Of a stretch of DNA of 64,000 nt, positions 1-8,289 are shown in pieces. Within the stretch, counting starts at the first letter, position 1. The number at the start of each line of letters is the position of its first letter. Made by a program: the position numbers and the translations under genes. Source of the stretch: Devosia yakushimensis (GTDB taxonomy: Bacteria; Pseudomonadota; Alphaproteobacteria; Rhizobiales; Devosiaceae); the NCBI RefSeq assembly GCF_030159855.1, contig NZ_BSNG01000001.1, positions 992,001 through 1,056,000 of the forward strand. The letters run 5' to 3'. The notes beneath the pieces were generated by a model. That model had not been told where the DNA came from. It ran no database searches and worked only from the letters and a program-made list of their open reading frames with translations.

Positions 1-2
1 AT

Positions 3-2741
3 GTGCAGGATGGTCAGACCGGCCATATTGCGTTCGAATGGCCGGTCGGGGTCGATATTCGCAGTCTTCTCGCCGATCTGCCGCCCGAAATTACCGGCAT
101 TGAAAGCGCAGTCACCCCGGACGGCGCCAATGTCACTCTGCAATTGGCCGAGGGCGTGACGCCGCGCTTTTACGAAAATTCCTCGCGGCAATTCGTGCTG
201 GATATCGACATTGCCGGGCAGGGGCTGCCCAGCTTCGAGGCCGCCAGCCTGGCCGAGGCGGCAAAGGTTCCGGCCAGCCAAGGTCCCGCGGGGGAGGTCG
301 GCGGTGCGCCACAAACCAGCGCTCTCGCTTCCGACGCCTCCGCGACGATCACGCCCTTCGTCAATGTGGTTGGCTCGACGCTGCGGGTGGTCTTCCCGTT
401 CGAGCAAGATACGCCCGCTGCCGTGTTCCGGCGCGGCGATACCGTCTGGATGATTTTTGACACTACGGTAGGCATTACCCAGCCGACGAAATCCGATGAG
501 CTTACCGCGCTCGCCGATACGTTTTCTGCCGTGGCGGCTGGAGATACGCAGGTGGTGCGGATCGATCTCAATCAGGATCGTCTGGCGAGCCTGGGCTCGG
601 AGGGCATGGCATGGGTGCTCTCGCTTGGCGATATGGTCCTGACCCCGACCGAGCCGATCCAGCTCAGCCGCCGCCGGGACGTCGAAGGCTCGTTCGAAAT
701 GGTCGCCAATATCGCCCGTCCGGCCAGGGTGCATGATTTCCGCGACCCGGTTGTGGGCGACATGCTCAAGGTGGTCACGGCCTATCCACCCGCTCGCGGC
801 ATTACGCGACCGCTCGACTATGTCGAATTTTCTGCGCTGCGCAGCGTCCATGGTCTGGTGATCAAGCCGGAGACGGAAAGTCTCGCCATGGCCGTGGATA
901 GCGACGTTGCCGTCATCTCGCTGCCAGGCGGATTGACTGTCTCGGCACTCGACGGGCCGCGGTCCCTCGGTGGCTCGAATGGAGAAGGCGTGCGTGGCAG
1001 CTTCATCGATCTGGCGCGGCTCGAACAGCCCGATGCCGGAGCCTTCTCGGTTCGGCGTGACGAGCTGCTGACCTTGGCTGCCGAGGCTGACGGCGCTCAG
1101 CGCGATACTGCCCGCTTGGACCTCGCGCAATACTACCTTGCCAACCAGTTGTCCTACGAGGCGATTGGTGTGTTGCGGGTGCTCGAGAGCGAATTGCAGT
1201 CCGCCGCTTTGACCCGCAAGCTGCGCATGAGCCTGGCCATCGCCGATACGATGGCCCACCGGCCCAAGGAGGCGCTGGCCATCCTGGGCGGCACGGCCAT
1301 GAGCCAGGACATGGATGCCCTGTTCTGGCGCACCATCGCCCGCGCCGATCTCTATGATTTCAAGGGCGCCCGCGCCGATGGAATGGAGGCCGCGAGCATT
1401 GCCGCTTCCTATCCGGCCTGGGCGCGCAATCGCTTCCATTTCGCGGCCATGCGCGCCGCCGTCGAGACTGGCGATAGCGCCCTGGCCGAGCGGTTCCTGG
1501 GCGCGTTGAACTTCGCCGCCCTCAACGCCGAAGAGACCAGCCTTTATCACCTGATGTCGGGCCGGATCGATGAGCTGCAGGGCCGCATCGATGAAGCCAT
1601 CGACACCTATGGCCAGGTCATTGCCGCAGATATCCGGCCCACCCGGGCTGAAGCGGTCTATCGCACGCTCTATCTGCTCGATCAGGCCGGCCGTCTCGAT
1701 CTGGAAAAGGCCGCGCAGACCCTGGCGGCGGAAGCTCTGCTGTGGCGCGGCAATCCGCTGGAAGCCGATATGCAGCGTCTGCTGGCCGATCTCTATTTCC
1801 GCGACGGCGACTATCGCCTTGGCTTTGAAGTGGTGAAGCAGGCGGTGGGCACCTATCCGGACGGTGCGGCGACCAATGCCATGCGCGATGACGCCCAGGC
1901 CGAGTTCTCGACGCTGTTTCTCGATGGCAAGGCCGACACGCTGGGCCCGGTCGAGGCGCTCAGCCTCTACTATGACTTCCGCCATTTGACGCCGCCGGGC
2001 CGGCGCGGTGACGAGATGATCCGCAACCTGGCGCGGCGGCTGGTCCGGGTCGATTTGCTGCCGCAGGCTGCCGAGTTGCTCGAATACCAGCTCGACAATC
2101 GGCTGCGGGGCGTGGCCCGCACCCAGGTTGCCACCGATCTTGCGGTCATCTATGTCGCGGACCGCCGGCCCCAGGACGCTTTGCGGGTGCTCAATGCCAC
2201 CCAATTGCCGGGTCTGCCGGATTCTCTTGTCCGTCAGCGGCGGCTTTTGGAGGCGCGGGCGATGATCGATGGCGGCCGCGATGTGCTGGCGCTCGATATG
2301 CTGCGCGACATGGATGGGCGCGATGTGAGCCTGTTGCGGATCGACGCACATTGGAAGTCGCGCCGCTATGTCGAGGCCAGCGAGATGCTGGAGGCCCTCT
2401 ATTCCGAGCCGAACCACGCCGCGGCGCTGGCTCAGCCCGAGCGCATGGGCGTCATCAAGGCTGCCGTTGGTTATGTCATGGCCAATGACACGATGGGGCT
2501 GGCCCGGCTCCGTTCGAAATTCGCCGAGCGGATGGTCACGTCACCCGAATGGCCGATTTTCGACTATGTGACCGGAACGATCCAGGTCGACAGTCTTGAA
2601 TTCAAGAAGGTCGCCAACCAGGTCTCGGGCATTGACGGGCTCAACGCTTTTCTCGCGGCATACCGGCAGACCTATGGCGGCACGGATGCCCTGGCCCCGC
2701 TGGGGGCAAGCCGGCCGGATGCGGGCCTGGCCGCGCTCTAG
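3..2741 (+). CDS. large TPR-like repeat protein with AMIN-like N-terminal strands (5' partial)
   Basis: The reading frame is open at the left edge, so the N terminus is missing; GTG at base 3 is only the first start-like codon. About residues 1-60 and 115-215 of the visible part are beta-strand segments resembling AMIN-type domains (for example RFYENSSRQFVLDID and VVFPFEQDTPAAVFRRGD). From about residue 355 to the end the protein is all helical, with repeated A-L-rich helix pairs typical of TPR or SEL1-like repeats. Its stop overlaps that of the convergent fliP by three bases. AMIN domains generally suggest periplasmic or envelope targeting. A role beside the flagellar genes is inferred from position only; no catalytic motif is visible. 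Confidence 0.75.
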   Translation: MQDGQTGHIAFEWPVGVDIRSLLADLPPEITGIESAVTPDGANVTLQLAEGVTPRFYENSSRQFVLDIDIAGQGLPSFEAASLAEAAKVPASQGPAGEVGGAPQTSALASDASATITPFVNVVGSTLRVVFPFEQDTPAAVFRRGDTVWMIFDTTVGITQPTKSDELTALADTFSAVAAGDTQVVRIDLNQDRLASLGSEGMAWVLSLGDMVLTPTEPIQLSRRRDVEGSFEMVANIARPARVHDFRDPVVGDMLKVVTAYPPARGITRPLDYVEFSALRSVHGLVIKPETESLAMAVDSDVAVISLPGGLTVSALDGPRSLGGSNGEGVRGSFIDLARLEQPDAGAFSVRRDELLTLAAEADGAQRDTARLDLAQYYLANQLSYEAIGVLRVLESELQSAALTRKLRMSLAIADTMAHRPKEALAILGGTAMSQDMDALFWRTIARADLYDFKGARADGMEAASIAASYPAWARNRFHFAAMRAAVETGDSALAERFLGALNFAALNAEETSLYHLMSGRIDELQGRIDEAIDTYGQVIAADIRPTRAEAVYRTLYLLDQAGRLDLEKAAQTLAAEALLWRGNPLEADMQRLLADLYFRDGDYRLGFEVVKQAVGTYPDGAATNAMRDDAQAEFSTLFLDGKADTLGPVEALSLYYDFRHLTPPGRRGDEMIRNLARRLVRVDLLPQAAELLEYQLDNRLRGVARTQVATDLAVIYVADRRPQDALRVLNATQLPGLPDSLVRQRRLLEARAMIDGGRDVLALDMLRDMDGRDVSLLRIDAHWKSRRYVEASEMLEALYSEPNHAAALAQPERMGVIKAAVGYVMANDTMGLARLRSKFAERMVTSPEWPIFDYVTGTIQVDSLEFKKVANQVSGIDGLNAFLAAYRQTYGGTDALAPLGASRPDAGLAAL

Positions 2742-3481
2742 CTGCTGACGAAACTTCGCACCAGCGAACCCGCCACCAGGTACCAGCCGTCGACCAGCAC
2801 GAAGAAGATCAGCTTGAACGGCAGTGAAATCACCACCGGCGGCAGCATCATCATGCCCATCGACATCAGCACCGAGGCGACCACCATGTCGATGACGACG
2901 AAGGGCAGGAACAGCAGGAAGCCGATTTCGAAGGCCCGGCGCAATTCCGAGATCATGAAGGCCGGCACCAGCAATTGCAGCGGGATCGCCTCGGGCTCGG
3001 CCGGCACTTCGGCTTCGGTCAGATCGAAGAACAGCTGCAGGTCCTGCTCGCGCACATTGGCCCGCATGAAGGCATGCAAGGGTGCGGCGCCGGCCTCGAA
3101 GGCCTCGGCGACTTCCATCTGGCCGGCCAGGAGAGGTGCGATGCCCTGGTCATAGGTTTGCTGCAGCGTTGGCTGCATCACGAACAGGGTCAGGAACAGC
3201 GCCAGCGATACCATTACCGAATTGGGCGGAGCGGTCTGCAGGCCGATGGCCGTTCGCAGTAGCGACAGCACCACCACGATGCGCGTGAAGCTGGTCACCA
3301 TGACGAGGATGGACGGCGCCAGCGAGAGCAGGGTGATCAACCCGATGAGCTGGACTGCCCGTTCGGTCAGGGTTGCTTCATCGCCAAAATCGATCGACAG
3401 GTTCTGCGCATAGGCCAGGCTGGGCGTCAGCACCAAAACGGCAAATGCGACAAGGCCGGCAAGAGTAAGCAGACGCCGCAT
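2738..3481 (-). CDS. fliP: flagellar export apparatus protein FliP
   Basis: FliP is a core inner-membrane component of the flagellar type III export gate, forming the export channel with FliQ and FliR. The 247-residue product begins with a cleavable-type signal segment (MRRLLTLAG through ALAYAQ), as FliP proteins do, followed by hydrophobic segments and the conserved stretch around SFTRIVVVLSLLRTAIG. I chose the ATG at 3481 because it opens directly on the signal peptide and gives the family's usual length; an upstream in-frame ATG at 3562 would lie inside fliO. It lies 16 bases downstream of fliO on the same strand, so the two are probably co-transcribed. Its stop overlaps the stop of the convergent repeat-protein gene. 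Confidence 0.97.
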   Translation of the reverse strand: MRRLLTLAGLVAFAVLVLTPSLAYAQNLSIDFGDEATLTERAVQLIGLITLLSLAPSILVMVTSFTRIVVVLSLLRTAIGLQTAPPNSVMVSLALFLTLFVMQPTLQQTYDQGIAPLLAGQMEVAEAFEAGAAPLHAFMRANVREQDLQLFFDLTEAEVPAEPEAIPLQLLVPAFMISELRRAFEIGFLLFLPFVVIDMVVASVLMSMGMMMLPPVVISLPFKLIFFVLVDGWYLVAGSLVRSFVSS

Positions 3482-3497
3482 ACGGTGCGGCGATGCA

Positions 3498-4118
3498 TTA
3501 CTTCCGTTTGGTCTTGGTCTCGCCCTCGCCAAGATCAGTGCCTTCCACGTCTTGCTGTGCACTGTCCTCTTTAGCTGAGTCGGTGGCTCCGGGAGCCGGT
3601 TTGTCGGAGTTTCCCGCGTTTACTGCAGGATCGACCGACCGCATCAGGCCGGTATGGCGCAAAGAGCGCGCGCTGCGCTGGCTGGCGGCCTCGCCCAGAT
3701 GCTCGATCGTGGCAGCCGGGCCGACGACCGGTTCGGGGACCACTGCCTTGGCGGGCGGAGCGGTCACGGGCGCCGGCTTGCGCCCCAGCATGGGCACCTG
3801 CCTGCGGCCAGAGGCCAATGCCGTTTCGTCCACTGCTATGCCGGTCTCGATCACCACGTCCTGCGGGCCACCGATCAATACGAGATGCTCGACATTGTCG
3901 CGCCGCACGATCAGCAATTGCCGCTTCTGGTCCACCGCGAGGCTGTCGCTGACCGAGAGCCGCCGGTTGCGGCCGCGCGCTACATTGCCCGAGGCGCTGA
4001 ACAGCAGCTTGAGCAGCCACACCGCCAGGACGATCAGCACCAGCACGATGCCGAGTGCGAAGACGACGGTCAGGATGGAGTTTTCCGTACCGCCAAAAAG
4101 GCTGGTGATGAACTGCAT
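3498..4118 (-). CDS. fliO: flagellar biosynthesis protein FliO
   Basis: FliO is a small bitopic membrane protein that assists FliP assembly in the flagellar export gate. This 206-residue protein has one transmembrane helix at about residues 14-40 and then a small cytoplasmic domain (RRLSVSDSLAVDQKRQLLIVRRD...HLVLIGGPQ) that matches the FliO core, followed by a long low-complexity tail rich in Pro, Ala, Glu and Lys. The gene is immediately upstream of fliP and divergent from flgB, with a CtrA-like site in the shared 179-base gap. FliO is poorly conserved, so the call relies on the topology, the QKRQLLIVRRD core and its place before fliP. Confidence 0.93.
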   Translation of the reverse strand: MQFITSLFGGTENSILTVVFALGIVLVLIVLAVWLLKLLFSASGNVARGRNRRLSVSDSLAVDQKRQLLIVRRDNVEHLVLIGGPQDVVIETGIAVDETALASGRRQVPMLGRKPAPVTAPPAKAVVPEPVVGPAATIEHLGEAASQRSARSLRHTGLMRSVDPAVNAGNSDKPAPGATDSAKEDSAQQDVEGTDLGEGETKTKRK

Positions 4119-4223
4119 GACGTCTCCCAGAACGCGCTTACCCGAATCCGGGCGGCATATATTGCCTATTTGGCCGCAGCATTTTGCAAATTGCGAGGCA
4201 TGCGCCGGTATTGCAGGGGTTAA

Positions 4224-4239
4224 TTAACACTTGATTAAC
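4224..4239. promoter_or_regulatory. CtrA-type binding site between fliO and flgB
   Basis: The sequence TTAACACTTGATTAAC is an exact TTAA-N7-TTAAC, the full-site consensus for the alphaproteobacterial cell-cycle regulator CtrA. A further TTAA overlaps at 4220-4223. It lies in the 179-base divergent gap, 59 bases before the flgB start and about 105 bases before the fliO start, so it could act on either operon. CtrA controls flagellar genes in Caulobacter and many relatives; binding here is inferred from the motif. cckA, the kinase that feeds CtrA, lies 4 kb away. Confidence 0.75.
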
Positions 4240-4297
4240 CATGACCCGGCAAGATTTGCCCATTGCGCACTTATGGACTCGCGAGAGGTAGCGGCCG

Positions 4298-4705
4298 ATG
4301 GGCCTCATGGACATGCCGGTTTTTTCCGCGCTTACCGACAAGATGCGCTGGCATCAGGCTCGTCAAGGCCTGCTTGCTGAAAACGTTGCCAATGCGGAAA
4401 CGCCCGGTTACCGAGGCCGCGACCTGGCGCAATATGATCTTGCCGACCGGCCAGGCGGTTTTTCCTCGGCCAGCATTACCACGCTCGCTACCCAGCCGAT
4501 GCACTTTTCCGTGTCCAGCAGCGAAGGCGGCGCCTTTGGCGCTCAGCGCATGGCCAATTTCGAAATCACGCCGGAGGGGAATGGGGTTTCCCTTGAGGAC
4601 GAGATGATGAAGGTCACCACCAACATGATGGACTATCAGGCCGCCACGACGGTCTACCAGAAGTCGATCAAAATCCTCAAAACCGCGCTTGGCCGCTCGG
4701 CCTAG
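4298..4705 (+). CDS. flgB: flagellar basal-body proximal rod protein FlgB
   Basis: FlgB is a proximal-rod subunit exported through the flagellar type III system. The 135-residue protein has the flagellar rod N-terminal motif (LLAENVANAETPGYRGRDL) and the C-terminal helical motif (MMDYQAATTVYQKSIKILKTALG) that pair into the rod coiled coil. It is the first gene of a rightward set flgB-flgC-fliE-fliQ-fliR-flhB. A second in-frame ATG three codons in (4307) is possible; the first ATG has a GAGAGG about 10 bases upstream. Transcription probably starts in the 4119-4297 gap, which holds the CtrA-like site. Confidence 0.97.
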   Translation: MGLMDMPVFSALTDKMRWHQARQGLLAENVANAETPGYRGRDLAQYDLADRPGGFSSASITTLATQPMHFSVSSSEGGAFGAQRMANFEITPEGNGVSLEDEMMKVTTNMMDYQAATTVYQKSIKILKTALGRSA

Positions 4706-4716
4706 GAGCCTAGATC

Positions 4717-5127
4717 ATGGATTTCAATTCCTCGCTCCGTATCGCTGCCACGGGCCTGCATGCGCAGACAGCCCGGATGCGCGTCATCGCCGAGAACATC
4801 GCCAATGCCGATTCCGCCGGCAAGGCGCCGGGGGAGGAGCCCTATCGCCGCCGCATCCCGACCTTCCAGACCCATTACGATGCCGAAGTGGGTGGCAAGG
4901 TCGTCGAGGTCGGGCGCCTGGCCTATGACATGAGCGATTTCACCAGCCGCTATGAGCCCGGCCATCCGGCCGCCGATGCCAGCGGCTATGTGCAATATCC
5001 CAACGTCAACACGCTGATCGAAACGATGGATATGCGCGAAGCCCAGCGCACCTACGAAGCCAATCTCAACGTCGTCACCGTCACCCGGCAAATGCTGGGC
5101 CGCACGATCGACATTCTGCGCGGCTGA
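4717..5127 (+). CDS. flgC: flagellar basal-body rod protein FlgC
   Basis: FlgC is a proximal-rod protein that assembles with FlgB and FlgF. The 136-residue protein carries the rod signature near its N terminus (LHAQTARMRVIAENIANADS) and the FlgC-type C terminus (MDMREAQRTYEANLNVVTVTRQM). The start follows flgB by 11 bases with a clear GGAG about 8 bases upstream of the ATG. Length and both ends match the family. Confidence 0.98.
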   Translation: MDFNSSLRIAATGLHAQTARMRVIAENIANADSAGKAPGEEPYRRRIPTFQTHYDAEVGGKVVEVGRLAYDMSDFTSRYEPGHPAADASGYVQYPNVNTLIETMDMREAQRTYEANLNVVTVTRQMLGRTIDILRG

Positions 5128-5148
5128 GCGCATCGAGGATAATGCCAG

Positions 5149-5478
5149 ATGGCCACAACACCCTTCAACGCCGCCACCGCCGCCTATGGCAATGCCAGCC
5201 GCCTGATCACCCAGGCGGCCAAGCCGACCACCGATCTCAGCGCCGCAACCGGTGATGCAGGGGGCAATTTTGCCCAGATGCTGGCCCAGCAGGTGCAGGG
5301 CGTGATGGATGCCGGCAAGGCGTCGGACCAGATGGCCATCGACATGGTCAATGGCAAGGCCAATGTGGTTGATATGGTCACCGCGCTCAGCCAGACCGAA
5401 TTGGCCATCGAGAGCATGGTCACGGTGCGCGACCGGGTGATTTCGGCTTATGAAGAAATCATGCGGATGCCGATCTGA
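5149..5478 (+). CDS. fliE: flagellar hook-basal body complex protein FliE
   Basis: FliE links the MS ring to the proximal rod and is an early export substrate. The 109-residue product has the typical helical second half (FAQMLAQQVQGVMDAGKASDQMA then a VVDMVTALSQTELAIESMVTVRD stretch and a Y-E-EIMRMPI terminus), which matches the FliE C-terminal signature closely. It follows flgC by 21 bases with a GAGGAT upstream. The variable N-terminal 35 residues are normal for FliE. Confidence 0.97.
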   Translation: MATTPFNAATAAYGNASRLITQAAKPTTDLSAATGDAGGNFAQMLAQQVQGVMDAGKASDQMAIDMVNGKANVVDMVTALSQTELAIESMVTVRDRVISAYEEIMRMPI

Positions 5479-5539
5479 CGCAGACTTCCGCGCAGGGATA
5501 GAATGGGCGCGTGGGCGACGATTCGCCTGAGGAACTGCA

Positions 5540-5806
5540 ATGACCGGCGCCGAAGTTCTCGACATCGCGACTGATGGCATCTGGACGTTGATTATCGTTT
5601 CGGCGCCGATGATGCTGGTCGGCCTGTTGGTCGGTGTCGTGATTGCCCTGTTCCAGGCGCTGACGCAGATTCAGGAACAAACCCTGGTCTTCGTGCCCAA
5701 GATCATCGCCATCTTCATCACCATGCTGATCGCGCTGCCGTTCCTGGGCGCGACCATGGGCGGCTATATGAACCGGGTGATCGACATGATCATCGTGGGC
5801 GGCTGA
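5540..5806 (+). CDS. fliQ: flagellar export apparatus protein FliQ
   Basis: FliQ is a small two-helix membrane protein, present in several copies in the FliPQR export gate. The 88 residues contain two transmembrane helices (about 17-37 and 53-75) separated by the conserved QALTQIQEQTLVFVPKI loop. The ATG follows GAGGA by 7 bases. Its stop TGA overlaps the start of fliR in TGATG, implying translational coupling of these two gate subunits. Confidence 0.98.
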   Translation: MTGAEVLDIATDGIWTLIIVSAPMMLVGLLVGVVIALFQALTQIQEQTLVFVPKIIAIFITMLIALPFLGATMGGYMNRVIDMIIVGG

Positions 5807-6576
5807 TGATCAGCATCGGGCTCGATTGGCTGCCCAATACGGCCTTTCTCTATCTGCTGATGTTCTGCCGCATCGGGGCCATCCTGATGCTGATGCCGGC
5901 GCTGGGTGAGACGATGATCCCAGTGCGGATGCGCCTGTCCTTCGCGCTGGCCTTCACGCTCGTCGTCTATCCGCTGCTGGCACCCAACCTGCCGGCCATG
6001 CCCGTCGATTTCATTGATATTGTCGGCCTGATCTTCCACGAACTGGCCATCGGCATCATGTTGGGCGCCATTGCGCGCATCACTGTCATGGCAACGCAGG
6101 TGGCGGGCGCCGTCATCGCGTTTCAATCGGGTCTCAGCGCGGCAATGGCGGCCGACCCCACCCAGGTTGGCGTGCAGGGCGCGGTGTTCGGCAGCTTCCT
6201 CTCCTTTCTCGGCATGACGCTGATTTTTGCCACGGACCTGCATCATGTCGCGCTGGCGGCGACCTATGACAGCTATGTGGTCTTCGGCGTCGCCGATCCG
6301 CTGATGTTCGACGATGCGGCGCAACTGGCGCTGCGCACTGTCGCCAGCGCCTTTTCCATCGGCATCCAGATGTCGGCGCCCTTCATCGTGTTCGGCCTAG
6401 TGTTCAACCTCGGCGCGGGCATACTGGCCCGCCTGATGCCGGCGCTGCAGGTTTTCTTCCTGCTGATGCCGGCCAATGTGATGGTCGGCCTCATCCTCTT
6501 TGCGCTGCTGCTGACCATGATGATGGGCTGGTACATTACCGGCTTTGAGAACCACCTGGCGATGTGGAGGGGCTGA
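5806..6576 (+). CDS. fliR: flagellar export apparatus protein FliR
   Basis: FliR completes the FliP5Q4R1 export gate in the inner membrane. The 256-residue protein has about six hydrophobic segments and family motifs such as FCRIGAILMLMPALGE near the N terminus and VMVGLILFALLLTMM near the C terminus. Its ATG overlaps the fliQ stop (TGATG). It is followed by an unusual 146-base gap, almost entirely a long inverted repeat, before flhB. Confidence 0.98.
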   Translation: MISIGLDWLPNTAFLYLLMFCRIGAILMLMPALGETMIPVRMRLSFALAFTLVVYPLLAPNLPAMPVDFIDIVGLIFHELAIGIMLGAIARITVMATQVAGAVIAFQSGLSAAMAADPTQVGVQGAVFGSFLSFLGMTLIFATDLHHVALAATYDSYVVFGVADPLMFDDAAQLALRTVASAFSIGIQMSAPFIVFGLVFNLGAGILARLMPALQVFFLLMPANVMVGLILFALLLTMMMGWYITGFENHLAMWRG

Positions 6577-6719
6577 GAATGTGCCCAGCCGGCCATTGCC
6601 AGGAGTCGAGAAGGGTGGTTCGCGAGAACCGGCGCGCAGCGTACGTTTGCGTACGTGAGCACCGGAAGCGGAGCGAACTGCGCTTCGCAGGCCGTGGCAA
6701 TGGCTGGATGGGGGCATTC
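6577..6719. repeat. long imperfect inverted repeat filling the fliR-flhB gap
   Basis: The 24 bases directly after the fliR stop (6577-6600) are nearly the reverse complement of the 24 bases ending three bases before the flhB start (6696-6719): outer blocks GAATG/CATTC and CCC/GGG and an inner block CCATTGCC/GGCAATGG pair exactly. The interior has further palindromic pieces (GTTCGCGAGAAC near 6618 and two CGTACG boxes near 6641 and 6650). The right arm contains GGGGG at 6710-6714, the only good ribosome-binding site for flhB. This may be a mobile palindromic element or an RNA control structure. Confidence 0.7.
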
Positions 6720-6722
6720 TAG

Positions 6723-7805
6723 ATGTCAGACGAAGCCCCCGAACAGGCCAGTAAGACTGAGGACCCCTCCCAGAAGAAGCTGGAGGACGCCCATAAGAAG
6801 GGCGATGTCGCCAAGAGCCAGGAGGTGACCACCTGGTTCATGCTGCTCGGTTCGGCCGCCATCTTCGCGATGATGGCGCCATCGACCAGCGCGAGCCTGA
6901 TGGAATCGCTCAAGGTGGTGATGACCAATGCCGATCAGTTCGAGCTGGGCGGCTCGGGCTTTGCGGTTTTCTTCAACGGATTGGCGCTGGCGCTGCTCGG
7001 CACGATCTTCGTGCCGCTGGTGATCCTCACCTTCTGCGCTGTTACCGCCAATCTCATCCAGCACCGGCCGTTGATCTCGACCGAGCCGATCACACCGAAA
7101 CTCTCCAAAATTTCGCCGCTGGCCGGTTTCAAGCGCCTGTTTTCGACCGAATCCCTGGTCAATTTCGGCAAGGGACTGCTCAAGATCGGCGTCATGGGCA
7201 CGGTGCTGTTCTTCGTGGTCTGGCCCGAGCGCGACCGGCTCGACACGATGATGACGGCCGATCCATTGATCATTCTCGCCGATTTCCAGGAGATCGGCCT
7301 CAAGATTTTCGCCGCCACGCTGGCGGTGCTGACCGTCATTGCGCTGGCCGATTATCTCTATGTCCGCCAGAAATGGTGGAAGCGGCAGATGATGACCGTT
7401 CAGGAAACCCGCGACGAATACAAGCAGATGGAAGGCGATCCCAAGGTCAAGGGCCGCATCCGCCAGCTCCGGCATGATCGCGCCCGCAAGCGCATGATGG
7501 CGGCCGTGCCCGACGCCACCGTCGTTATCACTAACCCGACCCACTTTGCCGTGGCGCTCAAATACGATCGCTCCATGGGCGCGCCGCAATGCGTGGCCAA
7601 AGGGGCGGATGCGGTGGCGTTCCGCATCCGCGAAGTGGCCAAGGAAAACGACGTGCCGATCGTGGAAAATCCCCCGCTGGCCCGGGCGCTCTTTGCCAGT
7701 GTCGAGATCGATGACGTCATTCCGGGCGAACACTTCAAGGCCGTTGCCGAAGTCATCGGCTTCGTCATGCGCCTCAAGAAGTCAGGTGGCTGGAGGGCGG
7801 GGTAG
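6723..7805 (+). CDS. flhB: flagellar export switch protein FlhB
   Basis: FlhB is the export-apparatus subunit that switches substrate specificity from rod/hook to filament proteins by self-cleavage. The 360-residue protein has a charged N terminus (QASKTEDPSQKKLEDAHKKGDVAKS, a classic FlhB start), four transmembrane segments between about residues 30 and 215, and a cytoplasmic domain with the autocleavage motif NPTH at residues 271-274. The family continuation HFAVALKYD is intact. The start lies at the foot of the inverted repeat, so translation initiation may depend on RNA folding. Confidence 0.98.
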   Translation: MSDEAPEQASKTEDPSQKKLEDAHKKGDVAKSQEVTTWFMLLGSAAIFAMMAPSTSASLMESLKVVMTNADQFELGGSGFAVFFNGLALALLGTIFVPLVILTFCAVTANLIQHRPLISTEPITPKLSKISPLAGFKRLFSTESLVNFGKGLLKIGVMGTVLFFVVWPERDRLDTMMTADPLIILADFQEIGLKIFAATLAVLTVIALADYLYVRQKWWKRQMMTVQETRDEYKQMEGDPKVKGRIRQLRHDRARKRMMAAVPDATVVITNPTHFAVALKYDRSMGAPQCVAKGADAVAFRIREVAKENDVPIVENPPLARALFASVEIDDVIPGEHFKAVAEVIGFVMRLKKSGGWRAG

Positions 7806-7831
7806 GGGCTCCGGTCAGGGCGCGCCCATCG

Positions 7832-7867
7832 CCCTCCACCCCAGCCCCCTCATGGGGGGAGGGAGGC
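7832..7867. repeat. partial copy of the C-rich palindromic repeat
   Basis: This C-run/G-run block has the core CCCCCTCATGGGGG and flanking CCTCC/GGAGG, resembling one arm of the palindromes at 33.2, 36.6, 52.5 and 57.0 kb. It starts 26 bases after the flhB stop. It is diverged and the relationship is less certain than among the other copies; it could simply act as a terminator stem. Confidence 0.45.
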
Positions 7868-8072
7868 CCAAATCTGTCGACCTTACCCATCTTATCCCCA
7901 CCCCCTCCACTTGCGCTTACACTCCCCTCATCACCCCGCCAGAGCGCGGTCATGACGAGTGAATGGGCTGGGTGACAGTCGGGGATTGGAGGTCGCTCCA
8001 ATCGTGTGGGGGGAACGGGTACAACGCTTGAAACAATAGTGTGCCCACCCGTCCTTGCGAAAAGACCCGGCG

Positions 8073-8135
8073 CGATGGCGAGACCGACGTTTCACCATTA
8101 CTACCAAATCCCACGAGGCGCCGGTCTCGCCATCG
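8073..8135. repeat. 14-bp perfect inverted repeat with 35-base loop
   Basis: CGATGGCGAGACCG at 8073-8086 is the exact reverse complement of 8122-8135. The loop is comparatively AT-rich. No run of T follows either arm, so it does not look like a standard intrinsic terminator. It may be an interspersed palindromic repeat or a structured leader upstream of cckA. Confidence 0.6.
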
Positions 8136-8143
8136 CCGCTCAA

Positions 8144-8169
8144 CCACAGGAACAATTTGTCCCATGTGG
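8144..8169. promoter_or_regulatory. imperfect dyad upstream of cckA
   Basis: CCACAGGAACAA and TTGTCCCATGTGG form an imperfect inverted repeat centred at about 8156, about 120 bases before the cckA start. The size and symmetry suit a dimeric regulator, but I do not recognise the motif and cannot assign a protein. Confidence 0.3.
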
Positions 8170-8289
8170 CGCTTTTTCACGGCCATGTTTATAACTTTGT
8201 TCACCCTCCCAACGGCCCGGCCCATTTGCTAGACCTGTGTCAGGCCCTGATTCGCCCCGACTCAACGTCATCCCGGAGCACAACGACCC

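Larger units (their letters stand above)
7806..8289. other. 484-base gap between flhB and cckA
   Basis: No convincing gene is present; frames on both strands have odd composition and no family features. The stretch holds a C/G-rich palindrome near 7832-7867 related to the interspersed repeat family, a 14-bp perfect inverted repeat (8073-8086 with 8122-8135), and an imperfect dyad at 8144-8169. The last 120 bases before cckA should hold its promoter, but I could not identify a clear -35/-10 pair. Confidence 0.6.

Noticed and set aside
7931..8225. Minus-strand frames in the flhB-cckA gap
   Set aside because: They overlap each other and a 14-bp inverted repeat, and encode Arg/Pro-rich peptides typical of repeat DNA.
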